Shown here: in pieces, positions 1-8,696 of the stretch
How positions within the stretch are numbered: position 1 is the first letter of the stretch
Layout: each line of letters starts with the position of its first letter
DNA from: Beijerinckia sp. 28-YEA-48
GTDB taxonomy: Bacteria > Pseudomonadota > Alphaproteobacteria > Rhizobiales > Beijerinckiaceae
DNA length: 64,000 bases
Assembly: GCF_900104955.1 (NCBI RefSeq)
Contig: NZ_FNSI01000001.1
Location: 5,490,001-5,554,000, forward strand
Reading direction: 5' to 3'
Translations under genes and position numbers: made by a program
Notes under the pieces: model-generated
Database searches by the model: none
The model's input: the letters and a program-made list of their open reading frames with translations, nothing else
What the model was told of the DNA's origin: nothing

Positions 1-308
1 AGATCATTCCCGGACTGAAAATGACACTTGGTGGCAGTTCGCAAATGCTGCTGCTGGCGATCGTGCTTGGGTTGTGGAACGGCGCGCAGATCGCCGTGAC
101 TGCGACGATGGTGAGCCATATGGCGATGCGCTTCGTCCAGATGACCAGCCCGACCGCCTATGCGATCGCCGGGGGCATCAGCGGCGCCGTCTATGATTAT
201 GGCATGGCGATGCTGACCGGGGAGTCCAGCAATGTTCTGGTCACCGCCGCGACCGGTCTGGCGGCGGGCTTTCTTTATCGGCGGTTCGCGGGCTTACGCT
301 CCGGATAA
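1..308 (+). CDS. Membrane protein, 3' end only
   Basis: The reading frame is open to the left edge of the window, and an internal ATG lies at 21, so this is probably the C-terminal part of a longer protein. About 100 residues are visible. They are hydrophobic, with two or three likely membrane segments, small residues (Gly, Ala, Ser) and a short basic end. The stop is TAA at 306-308. I do not recognise the family. It could also be a complete small membrane protein starting at 21, but no clear ribosome binding site precedes that ATG. Confidence 0.5.
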   Translation, partial: IIPGLKMTLGGSSQMLLLAIVLGLWNGAQIAVTATMVSHMAMRFVQMTSPTAYAIAGGISGAVYDYGMAMLTGESSNVLVTAATGLAAGFLYRRFAGLRSG

Positions 309-380
309 AACCTGCACTGCTGACAAAAACTGACAGGATTGCGGCTTTTCCCAAGGCCTGACTCCCCCCATATTGCCGGC

Positions 381-2969
381 ATGGCCAAATCACCCAGCAA
401 GTCTCCGAAAAGCCCCGTGCGGCCGACGCGCGCCAAGGCGTCGCGTCCCGACGTCCAGCCGCTCGACGAGCATCTCGCCAGCCTGCTCAATCCAGCGTTG
501 AACGAACCGCGCGGCGGCTTCGGCGAGGCGCCGCAAAAAGGCTTCGATGCCGGGACGGCCGAGGGCATCGATCCGACCCTGGCCAAAACCTTCCTGCCGC
601 AGCCCACTGGTCGTTCGCGTTCGCGCAAGCCGGAACTGACCGGCGCGACGGCGACGGTCGAGTCCCTGAAGGAATTGCTCGAACAGGGCGATCCGAACCT
701 GCGCGAGGAAAAGCCCTGGACGCCGCATCGCCCGGCCCGCCCGGAAAAATCGGAAGGCGGCATCCCTTTCAAACTGGTGTCCGAATATGAGCCGAAGGGC
801 GATCAGCCCAGAGCCATCACCGAACTCGTGGCCGGTGTCGATGCAAGGGAACGCGATCAGGTGCTGCTCGGCGTCACCGGCTCGGGCAAGACATTTACGG
901 TGGCGCAGGTCATCGCCCGCACCAATCGGCCGGCGCTGGTGCTGGCGCCCAACAAGACCCTGGCGGCGCAGCTCTACGGCGAGTTCAAGAGCTTCTTTCC
1001 CGACAATGCCGTCGAATATTTCGTGTCCTACTACGACTACTATCAGCCGGAAGCCTATGTTCCGCGCACGGACACCTATATCGAGAAGGAATCCTCGATC
1101 AACGAACAGATCGACCGCATGCGCCACGCGGCGACGCGGTCGCTGCTCGAACGCGACGATGTGATCATCGTCGCCTCGGTCTCGTGCATTTACGGTATCG
1201 GCTCGGTCGAGACCTATACGGCGATGACCTTCTCGCTGAAGCTCGGCGAGAAGATCGATCAGCGCCAGCTCATCGCCGATCTTGTCGCCCTGCAATACAA
1301 GCGGTCGCTTGGCGATTTCTCGCGTGGTCTGTTCCGCGTGCGCGGCGATACGATTGAAGTGTTTCCGGCGCATTATGAAGATCGCGCCTGGCGCATCGGC
1401 TTTTTTGGCGACGAGATCGAGACCATCGCCGAATTCGATCCCTTGACCGGACACAAGACGCAGGATCTCGAGTTCGTCAAAATCTACGCCAATTCGCATT
1501 ACGTGACGCCGCGTCCGACGCTGATCCAGTCGATCGCCGGCATCAAGTCCGAAATGAAACAGCGGTTGGGCGAATTGTATAACGGTGGCCGGCTGTTGGA
1601 AGCGCAGCGGCTGGAACAGCGCACTATGTTCGATCTGGAAATGCTGGAGGCGACGGGGTCCTGCGCCGGCATCGAGAACTATTCGCGCTATCTCACCGGC
1701 CGCAAGCCGGGTGAACCGCCACCGACCTTGTTCGAATATCTGCCCGACAATGCGCTGGTCTTCGCCGACGAGAGCCATGTCACCGTGCCGCAGATTGGCG
1801 GCATGTATCGCGGCGACTTTCGCCGCAAGGCGACATTGGCCGAATATGGCTTCCGCCTGCCGTCGTGCCTGGACAACCGGCCGCTGCGCTTCGAGGAATG
1901 GGAAGCGATGCGGCCGCAGACCGTGCATGTCTCGGCGACACCGGGCAGTTGGGAGATGGAGCAGACCGGCGGCGTCTTCACCGAACAGGTGATCCGCCCG
2001 ACCGGCCTGATCGACCCGCCGGTGGAGGTGCGCCCGGCGCGCGCCCAGGTCGATGATCTCTTGGGCGAAGTGAAGGAGACGGCGCTCAAGGGTTATCGCA
2101 CGCTCGTCACCGTGCTGACCAAGCGCATGGCCGAGGATCTCACCGAATACCTGCACGAGAACGGCGTGCGCGTGCGCTACATGCATTCGGACATCGATAC
2201 GATCGAGCGCATCGAAATCCTTCGCGATCTGCGCCTGGGCGCTTTCGATGTTCTGGTGGGCATCAACCTGCTGCGCGAAGGCCTCGACATTCCCGAATGC
2301 GCTTTAGTCGCCATTCTCGATGCCGATAAGGAAGGCTTCCTGCGCAGCGAGACCTCGCTGGTGCAGACCATCGGCCGCGCGGCGCGTAACGTCGACGGCA
2401 AGGTGATCCTCTATGCCGACAAGGTGACGGGCTCGATGGAGCGCGCCATGGCCGAGACGACGCGCCGGCGCGAGAAGCAGCTCGCCTACAATAGCGAGCA
2501 TGGCATCACGCCGGAATCGATCCGCCGTGGCATTCAGGACATTCTTGGCTCGGTCTACGAGCAGGATCACGTCACGGTCGATACCGGCGTGGCGAAGATC
2601 GCGCTGGTTGGGCACAATCTCAAGGCGACATTGGCCGATCTCGAACGCGAGATGCGCGAGGCAGCGTCCAATCTCGACTTCGAGCGTGCGGCCCGCATGC
2701 GCGACGAAATCAAGCGCCTGCAGGCGACGGAGCTGATCATCGCCGAGGATCCGCTGGCGCGCCAGCAGGCGGTGGAAGACGCGGCCGGCGCCTATCAGGG
2801 CGAACGCAAATATGGCCGCGCCGCCAACACGCCGGCTACGTCGCGCATCCGCAAACCGACGGACGAGGACATGGGGCCGCATAATTTCGGTGGCGGCGAA
2901 GCGCGACCGAAGAGCACCGGCGGTAAACCAGGTTCGCGCGGTGGCAAATCGCGGCCGTTCCGGCGGTGA
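381..2969 (+). CDS. uvrB: UvrABC excinuclease subunit B
   Basis: UvrB is the helicase-like damage-verification subunit of nucleotide excision repair; it takes DNA from UvrA and recruits UvrC. Visible are Walker A GVTGSGKT near residue 164, the Tyr-rich beta-hairpin ([20 protein letters not shown]) near 217-237, a DESH box near 461, helicase motifs with QTIGRAARN, and a UvrC-binding UVR helix pair near 754-781. I chose ATG 381; an in-frame TTG at 339 would add 14 residues. At 862 aa it is much longer than the usual 670 or so. About 130 extra residues precede the conserved [14 protein letters not shown] start, and a basic Gly-rich tail of about 70 residues follows the UVR motif. Such extensions occur in this bacterial order. 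The downstream gene is convergent. Confidence 0.97.
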   Translation: MAKSPSKSPKSPVRPTRAKASRPDVQPLDEHLASLLNPALNEPRGGFGEAPQKGFDAGTAEGIDPTLAKTFLPQPTGRSRSRKPELTGATATVESLKELLEQGDPNLREEKPWTPHRPARPEKSEGGIPFKLVSEYEPKGDQPRAITELVAGVDARERDQVLLGVTGSGKTFTVAQVIARTNRPALVLAPNKTLAAQLYGEFKSFFPDNAVEYFVSYYDYYQPEAYVPRTDTYIEKESSINEQIDRMRHAATRSLLERDDVIIVASVSCIYGIGSVETYTAMTFSLKLGEKIDQRQLIADLVALQYKRSLGDFSRGLFRVRGDTIEVFPAHYEDRAWRIGFFGDEIETIAEFDPLTGHKTQDLEFVKIYANSHYVTPRPTLIQSIAGIKSEMKQRLGELYNGGRLLEAQRLEQRTMFDLEMLEATGSCAGIENYSRYLTGRKPGEPPPTLFEYLPDNALVFADESHVTVPQIGGMYRGDFRRKATLAEYGFRLPSCLDNRPLRFEEWEAMRPQTVHVSATPGSWEMEQTGGVFTEQVIRPTGLIDPPVEVRPARAQVDDLLGEVKETALKGYRTLVTVLTKRMAEDLTEYLHENGVRVRYMHSDIDTIERIEILRDLRLGAFDVLVGINLLREGLDIPECALVAILDADKEGFLRSETSLVQTIGRAARNVDGKVILYADKVTGSMERAMAETTRRREKQLAYNSEHGITPESIRRGIQDILGSVYEQDHVTVDTGVAKIALVGHNLKATLADLEREMREAASNLDFERAARMRDEIKRLQATELIIAEDPLARQQAVEDAAGAYQGERKYGRAANTPATSRIRKPTDEDMGPHNFGGGEARPKSTGGKPGSRGGKSRPFRR

Positions 2970-2974
2970 TTGTG

Positions 2975-3023
2975 GTGTCATACCGGACACGCCGCAGGCG
3001 TGATCCTGTGGGCGTGCGGTAAA
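2975..3023. repeat. Dispersed repeat, family 2, copy 1
   Basis: This short element lies between the convergent uvrB and MFS genes. It contains an inverted pair around CGCCGCAGGCG and starts with TGTCATACCGGAC. The same start, followed by a CGTGATCC block and a final GTGCGGTA, recurs at 6394-6444. It may act as a bidirectional transcription stop, which is inference. Confidence 0.5.
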
Positions 3024-3037
3024 ACTGACGACGATGA

Positions 3038-4582
3038 CTACATCGGCCCGCTGCCGGCGCGCAGCGGCCGTTCCTTGATGAACAGCATGCACAGGGCGGC
3101 GGCAAGCGAAAGCACGGCGCCGAGCACGAAAATGGACGAGAAGCCATTTTCGATGATGCTGCGATAGGCATCCGCCTCGCTGGCCGAGAACAAGCGGCTC
3201 GCATCGCCGCGCATCAGTGCGATGCCGGGATCGGCGCCCAGCTTCTCGTGGCCGGGTATGGTGATCGCGCCTGCCGTCAGCGCGCTGATCAGAAAGGTGG
3301 AGAAGACGGCGACACCGAAGGCGCCGGCGAGAGAGCGGAAAAACGTCATGCCGCCGACACCGGTGCCCATGTCGTGGATTTCCAGGCCGTTCTGCACGAT
3401 GACCAGCATGGGATTGATCTGCCAACCGATCGAGCCGCCGAGCAGAGCGATGGCAGCGATGTCGAACCAGGTGAAACGACCCAGTCCAATCCAGGCAATG
3501 AGCAGGCAGAGCGTGGCGGCGGACAAGCCGCCAATGATCGGAAAGATACGGGCGCGGCCGAGGCGGGAGATGGCGGAGCCGCAGATGAAACTACCGGTCG
3601 CCATGCCGCCGGTCAATGCGATCAAATGCAGGCCGGCGACGTCGGCGGGCATCTTCAGCACGATCTGATAGTAGAGCGGCAGCATGACGATATAAGCGGT
3701 CATGACCATGGAAGGAATGAAGATCGCCACATTGCCCAGGCTGAAACTGCGATTGGCGAAGAGATGCATCGGGATCATCGGATCGGTGGTGCGCAGTTCA
3801 ACCAGCACCAGAATCACGGTGAAGGCGAGACCGATGGCGATGGGCGTGAGGACGCTGGCGTTGAGCCAGCCGCCGACTTCCTCGACCCGGCTGATGCCGA
3901 GCATCAGCGGGATCGTGGAGAGGAGGATGAACAGGGCGCCGAGCCAGTCGATGCGCGCCTTCCGCGTCGGCAAGGTCAGTTTGCGCAATTGCCGGTCGAT
4001 AACGACATAGGCGATCGCGCCGAGCGGCAGATTGATCCAGAAGGCCCAGGTCCAGGACAGATGTTCGGCGAAGAAGCCGCCGAGGACAGGGCCGAGCGCT
4101 GTCGAGACGAGAAAGTTGGTCGACAAATAGCCCTGATAGCGGCCGCGATGGCGCGGCGGAATGATATCGGCGATGACGATCTGGGCGATCGAGCGCAGGC
4201 CGCCGCCGCCAATGCCCTGCAACACGCGCGCCGCGATCAACGACTCCATCGAGTAGGCGAGGGCGCAGGCGGCGGAACCGACGACGAACAGGGCAATCGA
4301 GACGAGCAGCATGTTGCGCCGGCCGTAGAGATCGCTGAGGCGGCCGTAGATCGGCGTCATGGCGGTGGAAGCGATCAAATAAGCGGAAATGATCCAGGGG
4401 AGCAATTTCCAGCCGCCGAGATCATTGGCCATCGCCGTGAGACAGGTGGCGACGATCGTTTGATCGAGACTGGCGAGAAACATGGCCAGCATGAGCCCGA
4501 ACATGATCGGGGCAATATTCTGCGGCTCGACTTTGGACACGCGCTGGCGTTCTCCCACGGGGGTATTCGTTCCATATAGCAT
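3038..4582 (-). CDS. MFS multidrug exporter, DHA2 (14-helix) family
   Basis: The 514-residue protein is a predicted proton-driven drug or toxin exporter of the inner membrane. It begins with a helix containing the DHA2 hallmark LDQTIVATCLTAMANDLGG, followed by motif A (GRLSDLYGRRN) and motif C (TALGPVLGGFFAEHLSWTWA), and has enough hydrophobic segments for 14 helices. I chose ATG 4582 because the longer frame to 4645 adds only non-conserved Trp/Arg/Cys-rich residues. No adaptor or TolC partner lies beside it. It is divergent from the dehydrogenase gene at 4693, leaving about 110 bp for both promoters. Substrate unknown. Confidence 0.88.
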   Translation of the reverse strand: MLYGTNTPVGERQRVSKVEPQNIAPIMFGLMLAMFLASLDQTIVATCLTAMANDLGGWKLLPWIISAYLIASTAMTPIYGRLSDLYGRRNMLLVSIALFVVGSAACALAYSMESLIAARVLQGIGGGGLRSIAQIVIADIIPPRHRGRYQGYLSTNFLVSTALGPVLGGFFAEHLSWTWAFWINLPLGAIAYVVIDRQLRKLTLPTRKARIDWLGALFILLSTIPLMLGISRVEEVGGWLNASVLTPIAIGLAFTVILVLVELRTTDPMIPMHLFANRSFSLGNVAIFIPSMVMTAYIVMLPLYYQIVLKMPADVAGLHLIALTGGMATGSFICGSAISRLGRARIFPIIGGLSAATLCLLIAWIGLGRFTWFDIAAIALLGGSIGWQINPMLVIVQNGLEIHDMGTGVGGMTFFRSLAGAFGVAVFSTFLISALTAGAITIPGHEKLGADPGIALMRGDASRLFSASEADAYRSIIENGFSSIFVLGAVLSLAAALCMLFIKERPLRAGSGPM

Positions 4583-4692
4583 CGCCAAGCGCCACGTCGA
4601 TGCGCGCCGACAGGGATACGGCCATGAGGCGGCCGCGCATGACAACCTTGGCCTGGCGCGCTACACCAGAGGGGTAACAACGGGGAGGGCCC

Positions 4693-5460
4693 ATGGCCAA
4701 GGGACATGCGGGTAAAATCGCCGTGATTACTGGCGCGGCGGCTGGAATTGGGCAGGCGGTGGCGGTGCGGCTGGCGGAAGATGGCGTCGATATCGCCATT
4801 GCCGATCTGCAGCCGGCGGATGAAACCGTGCGGCGCATTACGACGCTGGGGCGCCGGGCCATTTCGCGGGCCTGCGATGTGTCCGATCCCGCCGACGTGC
4901 AGCGTTTCGCTGAACATGTGACGCGTGAGCTCGGCGGTTGCGATATTCTCGTCAACAACGCCGGCTTCTTCAAAACGCGTAAGTTCGAGGATCTGACCTT
5001 CGCCGATTGGCGGCAGACCATGGCCGTCAATCTCGATTCGATGTTTTTGATGACGCAAGCCTTCATCGGCGGCATGCGGGCGCGTAAATGGGGCCGCATC
5101 GTCAATGTGGCGTCGAATTCGCTCGGTTCGGTCTCACCCAACCATGTCGATTATATTGCCAGTAAGGGTGGTGTGGTCGGTTTCACGCGCGCGTTGGCGA
5201 GCGAGATGGGCGTCGACGGCATTACGGTGAATGCGCTCTCGCCGGGGTTGACGCGCACGCCCGGTACGCTCGAAGGTCAGTTCCGGCCGCGTGGCCTGCC
5301 GATCGAACAGGCCTTTGATTTCGTCTCGCAGGCGCAAGCGATCAAACGGCATCAGACGCCGGAGGATCTCGTTGGCGTCGTGTCGTTTCTCACTAGTGAT
5401 GACGCGGGTTTCATGAGCGGACAAACATTGGTCGTCGATGGTGGATTGGTTCGCGTGTGA
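4693..5460 (+). CDS. SDR-family NAD(P)-dependent oxidoreductase
   Basis: This is a classical short-chain dehydrogenase/reductase of 255 aa, the usual length. It has the Rossmann motif TGAAAGIG (residues 14-21), NNAG near 92, the catalytic Ser in the NVASNS strand, and the YxxxK pair in DYIASKGG near 154-158. The C-terminal SGQTLVVDGG motif is typical of FabG-like members. The start is well supported by GGGGAGGG just upstream of ATG 4693. Asp in the loop after beta-2 (IADLQPAD) suggests NAD rather than NADP. The substrate cannot be told, and no pathway partner is adjacent. Confidence 0.92.
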   Translation: MAKGHAGKIAVITGAAAGIGQAVAVRLAEDGVDIAIADLQPADETVRRITTLGRRAISRACDVSDPADVQRFAEHVTRELGGCDILVNNAGFFKTRKFEDLTFADWRQTMAVNLDSMFLMTQAFIGGMRARKWGRIVNVASNSLGSVSPNHVDYIASKGGVVGFTRALASEMGVDGITVNALSPGLTRTPGTLEGQFRPRGLPIEQAFDFVSQAQAIKRHQTPEDLVGVVSFLTSDDAGFMSGQTLVVDGGLVRV

Positions 5461-5545
5461 TCCGTTTCATTTATTGCTTTATAGCGTTTCACAGCTCGAC
5501 GGAATCGTCGAACGCCATGAAGACGGGTTCAAATAAGAGGATCTA

Positions 5546-5579
5546 AGCAAATCGTGTTTCTACCGAAACGTGATTTGCT
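5546..5579. repeat. Palindromic dispersed repeat, family 1, copy A
   Basis: An imperfect inverted repeat with outer arms AGCAAATC and GATTTGCT and inner core GTTTC-TACC-GAAAC. It sits in the gap before the secreted-protein gene. The core TTTC-N4-GAAA recurs in intergenic DNA at 7442-7465, 27524-27549 and 30032-30069. It looks like a REP-type element. Confidence 0.7.
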
Positions 5580-5602
5580 CTAGGTGATTGCGAAAACCCA
5601 AG

Positions 5603-5638
5603 GAGTTCTCGTGATACAGAGAGTTCTCGTGATGCGGT
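5603..5638. repeat. 18-bp tandem duplication at the gene start
   Basis: GAGTTCTCGTGAT occurs at 5603-5615 and 5621-5633, 18 bp apart. The duplication copies the ribosome-binding region and gives the following gene two consecutive possible starts, GTG 5611 and ATG 5632. Confidence 0.75.
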
Positions 5639-6309
5639 CGATGGTTCTGAGCGCGGCCTGTGTCGTCGCGCTGACTTTGACGATTCCGGCTCTTGCGCAA
5701 ACACCATCCGCGCCGTCAACGCCATCTGGGCCATCGGCGGCATCAAGCGGGGTGATGACCGAGGGCGTTTTGATCGAGGCGATGCTCAAGGGGTCGGCTG
5801 AGAGCCGAGATGCTGCCGCCAACTATGTCATGGCCCATCCCGAGGCGATCAATCCGCTCTATCTGTCCGCTCTGTCGCTCAGCCTGTGGAAGCGGGGCGA
5901 CCGCGCCCAGGCCGCCTTCTGGTTTTACGTTTTCCAGGTGCGCTCGCGGGCCTGGATCAATGCCGACAAATCGGCGGCGCCGCTGCGCGCCTCTCTCAAT
6001 CAGCAGGTTGGCGCCATGATCAATCCCTGGATCGGCAGCGATCTGAACGCCTGGTACGACATCGCCGGCCGGGCGCTGGCCTATGAAAAGAAAATTCCGC
6101 TGTATCCGAATCCGCCGGCGCAGCTCACGCCGCAGCAATGGCAGGTCGTGATCGCCAAGGCGCGGCAGGAGAACGACGCCCAGTTCCAGGAAGTGTTTGG
6201 CGGTTTCCGCAAGGATCCGCAGGCGTTTGCGGCGAAACGGCGCGAGAACAAATTGCCTGTCGGGCCGCTGCAGGATCCGGGTGCGGCTTTGCCAGCAACT
6301 TGGCGCTAG
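5611..6309 (+). CDS. Secreted protein of unknown function
   Basis: The N-terminus holds a signal peptide (basic start, a hydrophobic stretch ending PALAQ), then a Pro/Ser/Ala-rich linker and a soluble domain of about 190 residues rich in Trp and Tyr. I do not recognise the family. Two starts compete. GTG 5611 has AAGGAG at 5600-5605 with 5-bp spacing. ATG 5632 lies within a tandem copy of the same sequence and gives a cleaner signal peptide. The 3' end is also duplicated: a 14-bp unit covering the stop codon is repeated. No operon partner is visible; the next gene is convergent. Confidence 0.75.
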   Translation: MIQRVLVMRSMVLSAACVVALTLTIPALAQTPSAPSTPSGPSAASSGVMTEGVLIEAMLKGSAESRDAAANYVMAHPEAINPLYLSALSLSLWKRGDRAQAAFWFYVFQVRSRAWINADKSAAPLRASLNQQVGAMINPWIGSDLNAWYDIAGRALAYEKKIPLYPNPPAQLTPQQWQVVIAKARQENDAQFQEVFGGFRKDPQAFAAKRRENKLPVGPLQDPGAALPATWR

Positions 6310-6325
6310 AGACTTGGCGCTAGAG
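6298..6325. repeat. 14-bp tandem duplication over the stop codon
   Basis: ACTTGGCGCTAGAG is present twice in a row, at 6298-6311 and 6312-6325. The first copy contains the TAG stop of the preceding secreted-protein gene, so the duplication does not change the protein. Confidence 0.85.
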
Positions 6326-6610
6326 TACCGTCATTGCAATGACGGTTGGATGCTCGCACGTGTATCTGGGGGCCATTCTCGGATGCGGTCTCCGTGTCAT
6401 ACCGGACGCGCGCAGCGTGATCCGGTATCCAGTGGCGTGCGGTAGAGCCTTCACTCACAGTGGCATCGCACGTGCTGCAAACAGCATTCGTCACACGCCC
6501 CTGGCTCCCGGATCGCCTGCGGCGTCCGGGATGACACCCAGGTGATGGATTGTCTCAACGTGAAAGAGAGCGGGATCGTCTCCCGCTCTCCGATCAGCCT
6601 GCGCTGTTTT
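6310..6610. other. Intergenic region with repeats, no gene
   Basis: About 300 bp between convergent genes. It holds a perfect 20-bp palindrome at 6327-6346 (ACCGTCATTG and its complement) and the family 2 repeat at 6394-6444. A second inverted block ends near 6540 with a CGGATCGCCTGCGGCGTCCG stem. A GC-rich hairpin near 6568-6598 (GAGCGGGA ... TCCCGCTC) could terminate transcription of one or both genes. I see no coding sequence with credible codon use. Confidence 0.6.
6394..6444. repeat. Dispersed repeat, family 2, copy 2
   Basis: Matches 2975-3023: TGTCATACCGGAC, a Gly-codon-like GCGCAG block, CGTGATCC, and a final GTGCGGTA. It lies between convergent genes, as copy 1 does. Confidence 0.55.
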
Positions 6611-7285
6611 TTAATTCGCAGCGAAACAATACAACAATCCGTTGCCGCCGGTGCGGATCAGCGCCGGGCGGTCGCACCCGGCGGACGGATGCGCGGCATT
6701 CCATGAACGCGCCGCAGCATCATCGCTCAAGCCCATGCGGTCGTTATGGCCGACGATCGCCGAGCCTTCGCCATTCTTCGTCCAGTTGCCGCAGGTGAGA
6801 TCCTTGCCGGGAGGTGGCGCGGTGCCGTCCGCGTTGGATCCGGTGAGAATGTCGTGCTGGTTGATGGTGAAGAGACGGCTGGGAATACGCTTGCCGGTTT
6901 CGGTCAGGCCGGTCTCGGTGCTGATCCGATTACGGTAAGCGTTGTGCAGGTCTTCCACATTGGCGGCGATCAATGTGCCTTCCGCATTGGCCCAGGGGCC
7001 CTTGCCGATACGGTCCTTGGCGTTCACCGCCGGCTTGCCGTTGGCTTCCTGCTGGCTGAGATAGGCGCGCCAGGTCTTGGCGCCGGCGCCAGCCTTTTCG
7101 GCGAGGCCCTGGCAGAATTTGTCGGCGCCTTCGAGGCCGCCGAAATTAGCGCCATCAGGGCCAGGCTGGCTGGTGATGAAGAAGGTCATATTCGGATATT
7201 GTGGTTGTTGCTGTTGTGCTTGAGCCGCGCCGGCAAAGGTCAGACCGAGCGCAGCGGCCAAGGCGATACGAAAACCTGGCAACAT
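6611..7285 (-). CDS. Secreted lectin-like protein
   Basis: The 224-residue protein has a signal peptide ending AGAAQAQ. The mature domain has the pattern FFITSQ..GGLEGADKFCQ..TWRAYLSQ..DRIGKGPWANAEGTLIA..LH and four Cys residues (including TCGNW, AGCDRP and LLYCFA). I know this pattern from small periplasmic rhizobial proteins usually annotated as lectin, with a C-type-lectin/endostatin-like fold. The assignment rests on that resemblance only, and sugar binding is not shown. ATG 7285 is preceded by GAGGAGGG. It is monocistronic. Confidence 0.7.
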   Translation of the reverse strand: MLPGFRIALAAALGLTFAGAAQAQQQQPQYPNMTFFITSQPGPDGANFGGLEGADKFCQGLAEKAGAGAKTWRAYLSQQEANGKPAVNAKDRIGKGPWANAEGTLIAANVEDLHNAYRNRISTETGLTETGKRIPSRLFTINQHDILTGSNADGTAPPPGKDLTCGNWTKNGEGSAIVGHNDRMGLSDDAAARSWNAAHPSAGCDRPALIRTGGNGLLYCFAAN

Positions 7286-7441
7286 ATTTCCCTCCTCAAG
7301 CCGCCCCGGCGAATGTTTCGCTCGGATTAAGGCGGCGAGGGCAGAGTGTCAGACCTCTCGCCCGTCGCAACGGCGCAATTGGTCGTGGTCAAGCAAATGT
7401 GCGTGATCGGCGGCCGGCATTAACCGCACGCCGAAGGCAAG

Positions 7442-7465
7442 AGGCATTTCTGTCGAAACGCATTT
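7442..7465. repeat. Palindromic dispersed repeat, family 1, copy D (diverged)
   Basis: A short imperfect version of the family 1 core, GCATTTC-TGTC-GAAACGC. It lies in the gap between two minus-strand genes, just after the stop of the extensin-family gene. Confidence 0.5.
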
Positions 7466-7469
7466 TACT

Positions 7470-8483
7470 TTAATCGCCGACTTCGCCCTCGGGGACGAAA
7501 GCACCATCGTCGCGAATGGAGCCGCGCTGGACACGCGAGGCTTGCGGCACGGTCATCGGCGCGCCGACGTCGAGTTCGCCGATGCTGTTGATGCTGCGCG
7601 GCGGCCGTGATGAAGCCAATCCCGTCATCGGCGGCAGCGCGCCGCGTGAGATCGGCGCCGATGCGGATTGCTGTTCGCTGTAGGGACCCCGGGCCAGCGC
7701 CATCGCGTTGCGCGCATTGGGATTGTTGCGCGCCATATCGATTTCGGGCTCGAGTTCCGGCGCATCGGGCAGATTGTCCTGCCGCGGCGCCGGCGCGATG
7801 TCCTTGATGATCGGGCGGCAATAGCGGCGCAGGCCGCGTGACGACGAGCCGTGCATCGCCAGATCGACGTGAATATGGTTGTAGTGGAAGGCGTTGGAGC
7901 CAGGCCCCAGCACGGTGGTGAAGTGTTCGCAGGCGCCCGCATGCACTTCGCGCAAGAAGGCCTGTTCCTGCTGGTCGCCGCGCGTCCAGCCTTGAACGAC
8001 CGTGATCTTGCGACCATCGGCGAGGCGGAAGCCGCCGATGTCGATGGCATTGCCATAGGCATGTTCGGACAGTTTGCCGCCAGCGGTGTTGTTGATCGGG
8101 CGGCAGGAATAGGCGCCCATGGAGTCGATCTGCGCCACCGGCTGGCCGAAGCGGGCCATGGCGGAGGGTTGCACGACCGCCTGGATCCATTGCTCGAGCG
8201 CTTCGGTCATCGGACAGCCGAGCGTCTGGGTCGAATTCAGCGTGACGGCGCCGTCGAGCAAAGCGGTGGTGCGCAGCGGCAAGGTGAGGCCGCAGATACT
8301 GGGGCCGTCGATGGCCTTCGCCTGCTGGATATAGGCGGAGAGCTTGACGCCGCGGCGGGCGAAACAGGCTTTCTCGGCGGCTTCACGCCAGGCAGCACGC
8401 TGCGGGCGCTCAAACACGCCGCATCCCGAGATCGTTGCCAGCAGGGCTGCCAGAACGAGATATGGCCAAACGCTACGCGCCAT
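7470..8483 (-). CDS. Extensin-family lipoprotein (M15-like fold)
   Basis: A predicted envelope lipoprotein: the N-terminal helix ends in the lipobox-like SGC at residues 19-21. The central 190 residues match the extensin-like C-terminal domain common in Rhizobiales. Its zinc-peptidase-type motifs SEHAYGNAIDI and HYNHIHVDL are consistent with a metal site of the D-Ala-D-Ala/LD-carboxypeptidase M15 fold. Four or more Cys residues suggest periplasmic disulfides. The roughly 90-residue C-terminal tail is low in complexity and Pro/Arg-rich. The likely role is peptidoglycan binding or trimming, inferred from the fold. It is divergent from the ABC operon at 8697. Confidence 0.85.
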   Translation of the reverse strand: MARSVWPYLVLAALLATISGCGVFERPQRAAWREAAEKACFARRGVKLSAYIQQAKAIDGPSICGLTLPLRTTALLDGAVTLNSTQTLGCPMTEALEQWIQAVVQPSAMARFGQPVAQIDSMGAYSCRPINNTAGGKLSEHAYGNAIDIGGFRLADGRKITVVQGWTRGDQQEQAFLREVHAGACEHFTTVLGPGSNAFHYNHIHVDLAMHGSSSRGLRRYCRPIIKDIAPAPRQDNLPDAPELEPEIDMARNNPNARNAMALARGPYSEQQSASAPISRGALPPMTGLASSRPPRSINSIGELDVGAPMTVPQASRVQRGSIRDDGAFVPEGEVGD

Positions 8484-8662
8484 TCATTACAAATGTGCGG
8501 GATTTCTTAACCGCCGTTAAAGGCCGATGGTTAACGATTTGTTTCGCGACGATTTTTGCGCCGTGTGGAGACCGGGCAACGGGGTTTTTCGGCGTCTTCA
8601 AAAGTTTTTGATCCGAAACGTCCCGGGCTCCCTTGCCAAGCTCATCGGTTTGCGATTAAAAT

Positions 8663-8677
8663 CTATAAATCTTATAG
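8663..8677. promoter_or_regulatory. Candidate operator, CTATAA inverted repeat
   Basis: In an unusually AT-rich 60-bp stretch just before the ABC operon, CTATAA (8663-8668) and TTATAG (8672-8677) form a perfect inverted repeat with a 3-bp spacer. Further TATAG half-sites follow at about 8684 and 8692. This could be a repressor or activator site, or simply the -10 region. No regulator gene is adjacent. Confidence 0.35.
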
Positions 8678-8696
8678 ACAATATAGGAATTATAGA

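Noticed and set aside
3248..4579. 443-codon plus-strand frame over the MFS exporter
   Set aside because: Gln/Asp/Glu/His-rich shadow of a hydrophobic coding strand.
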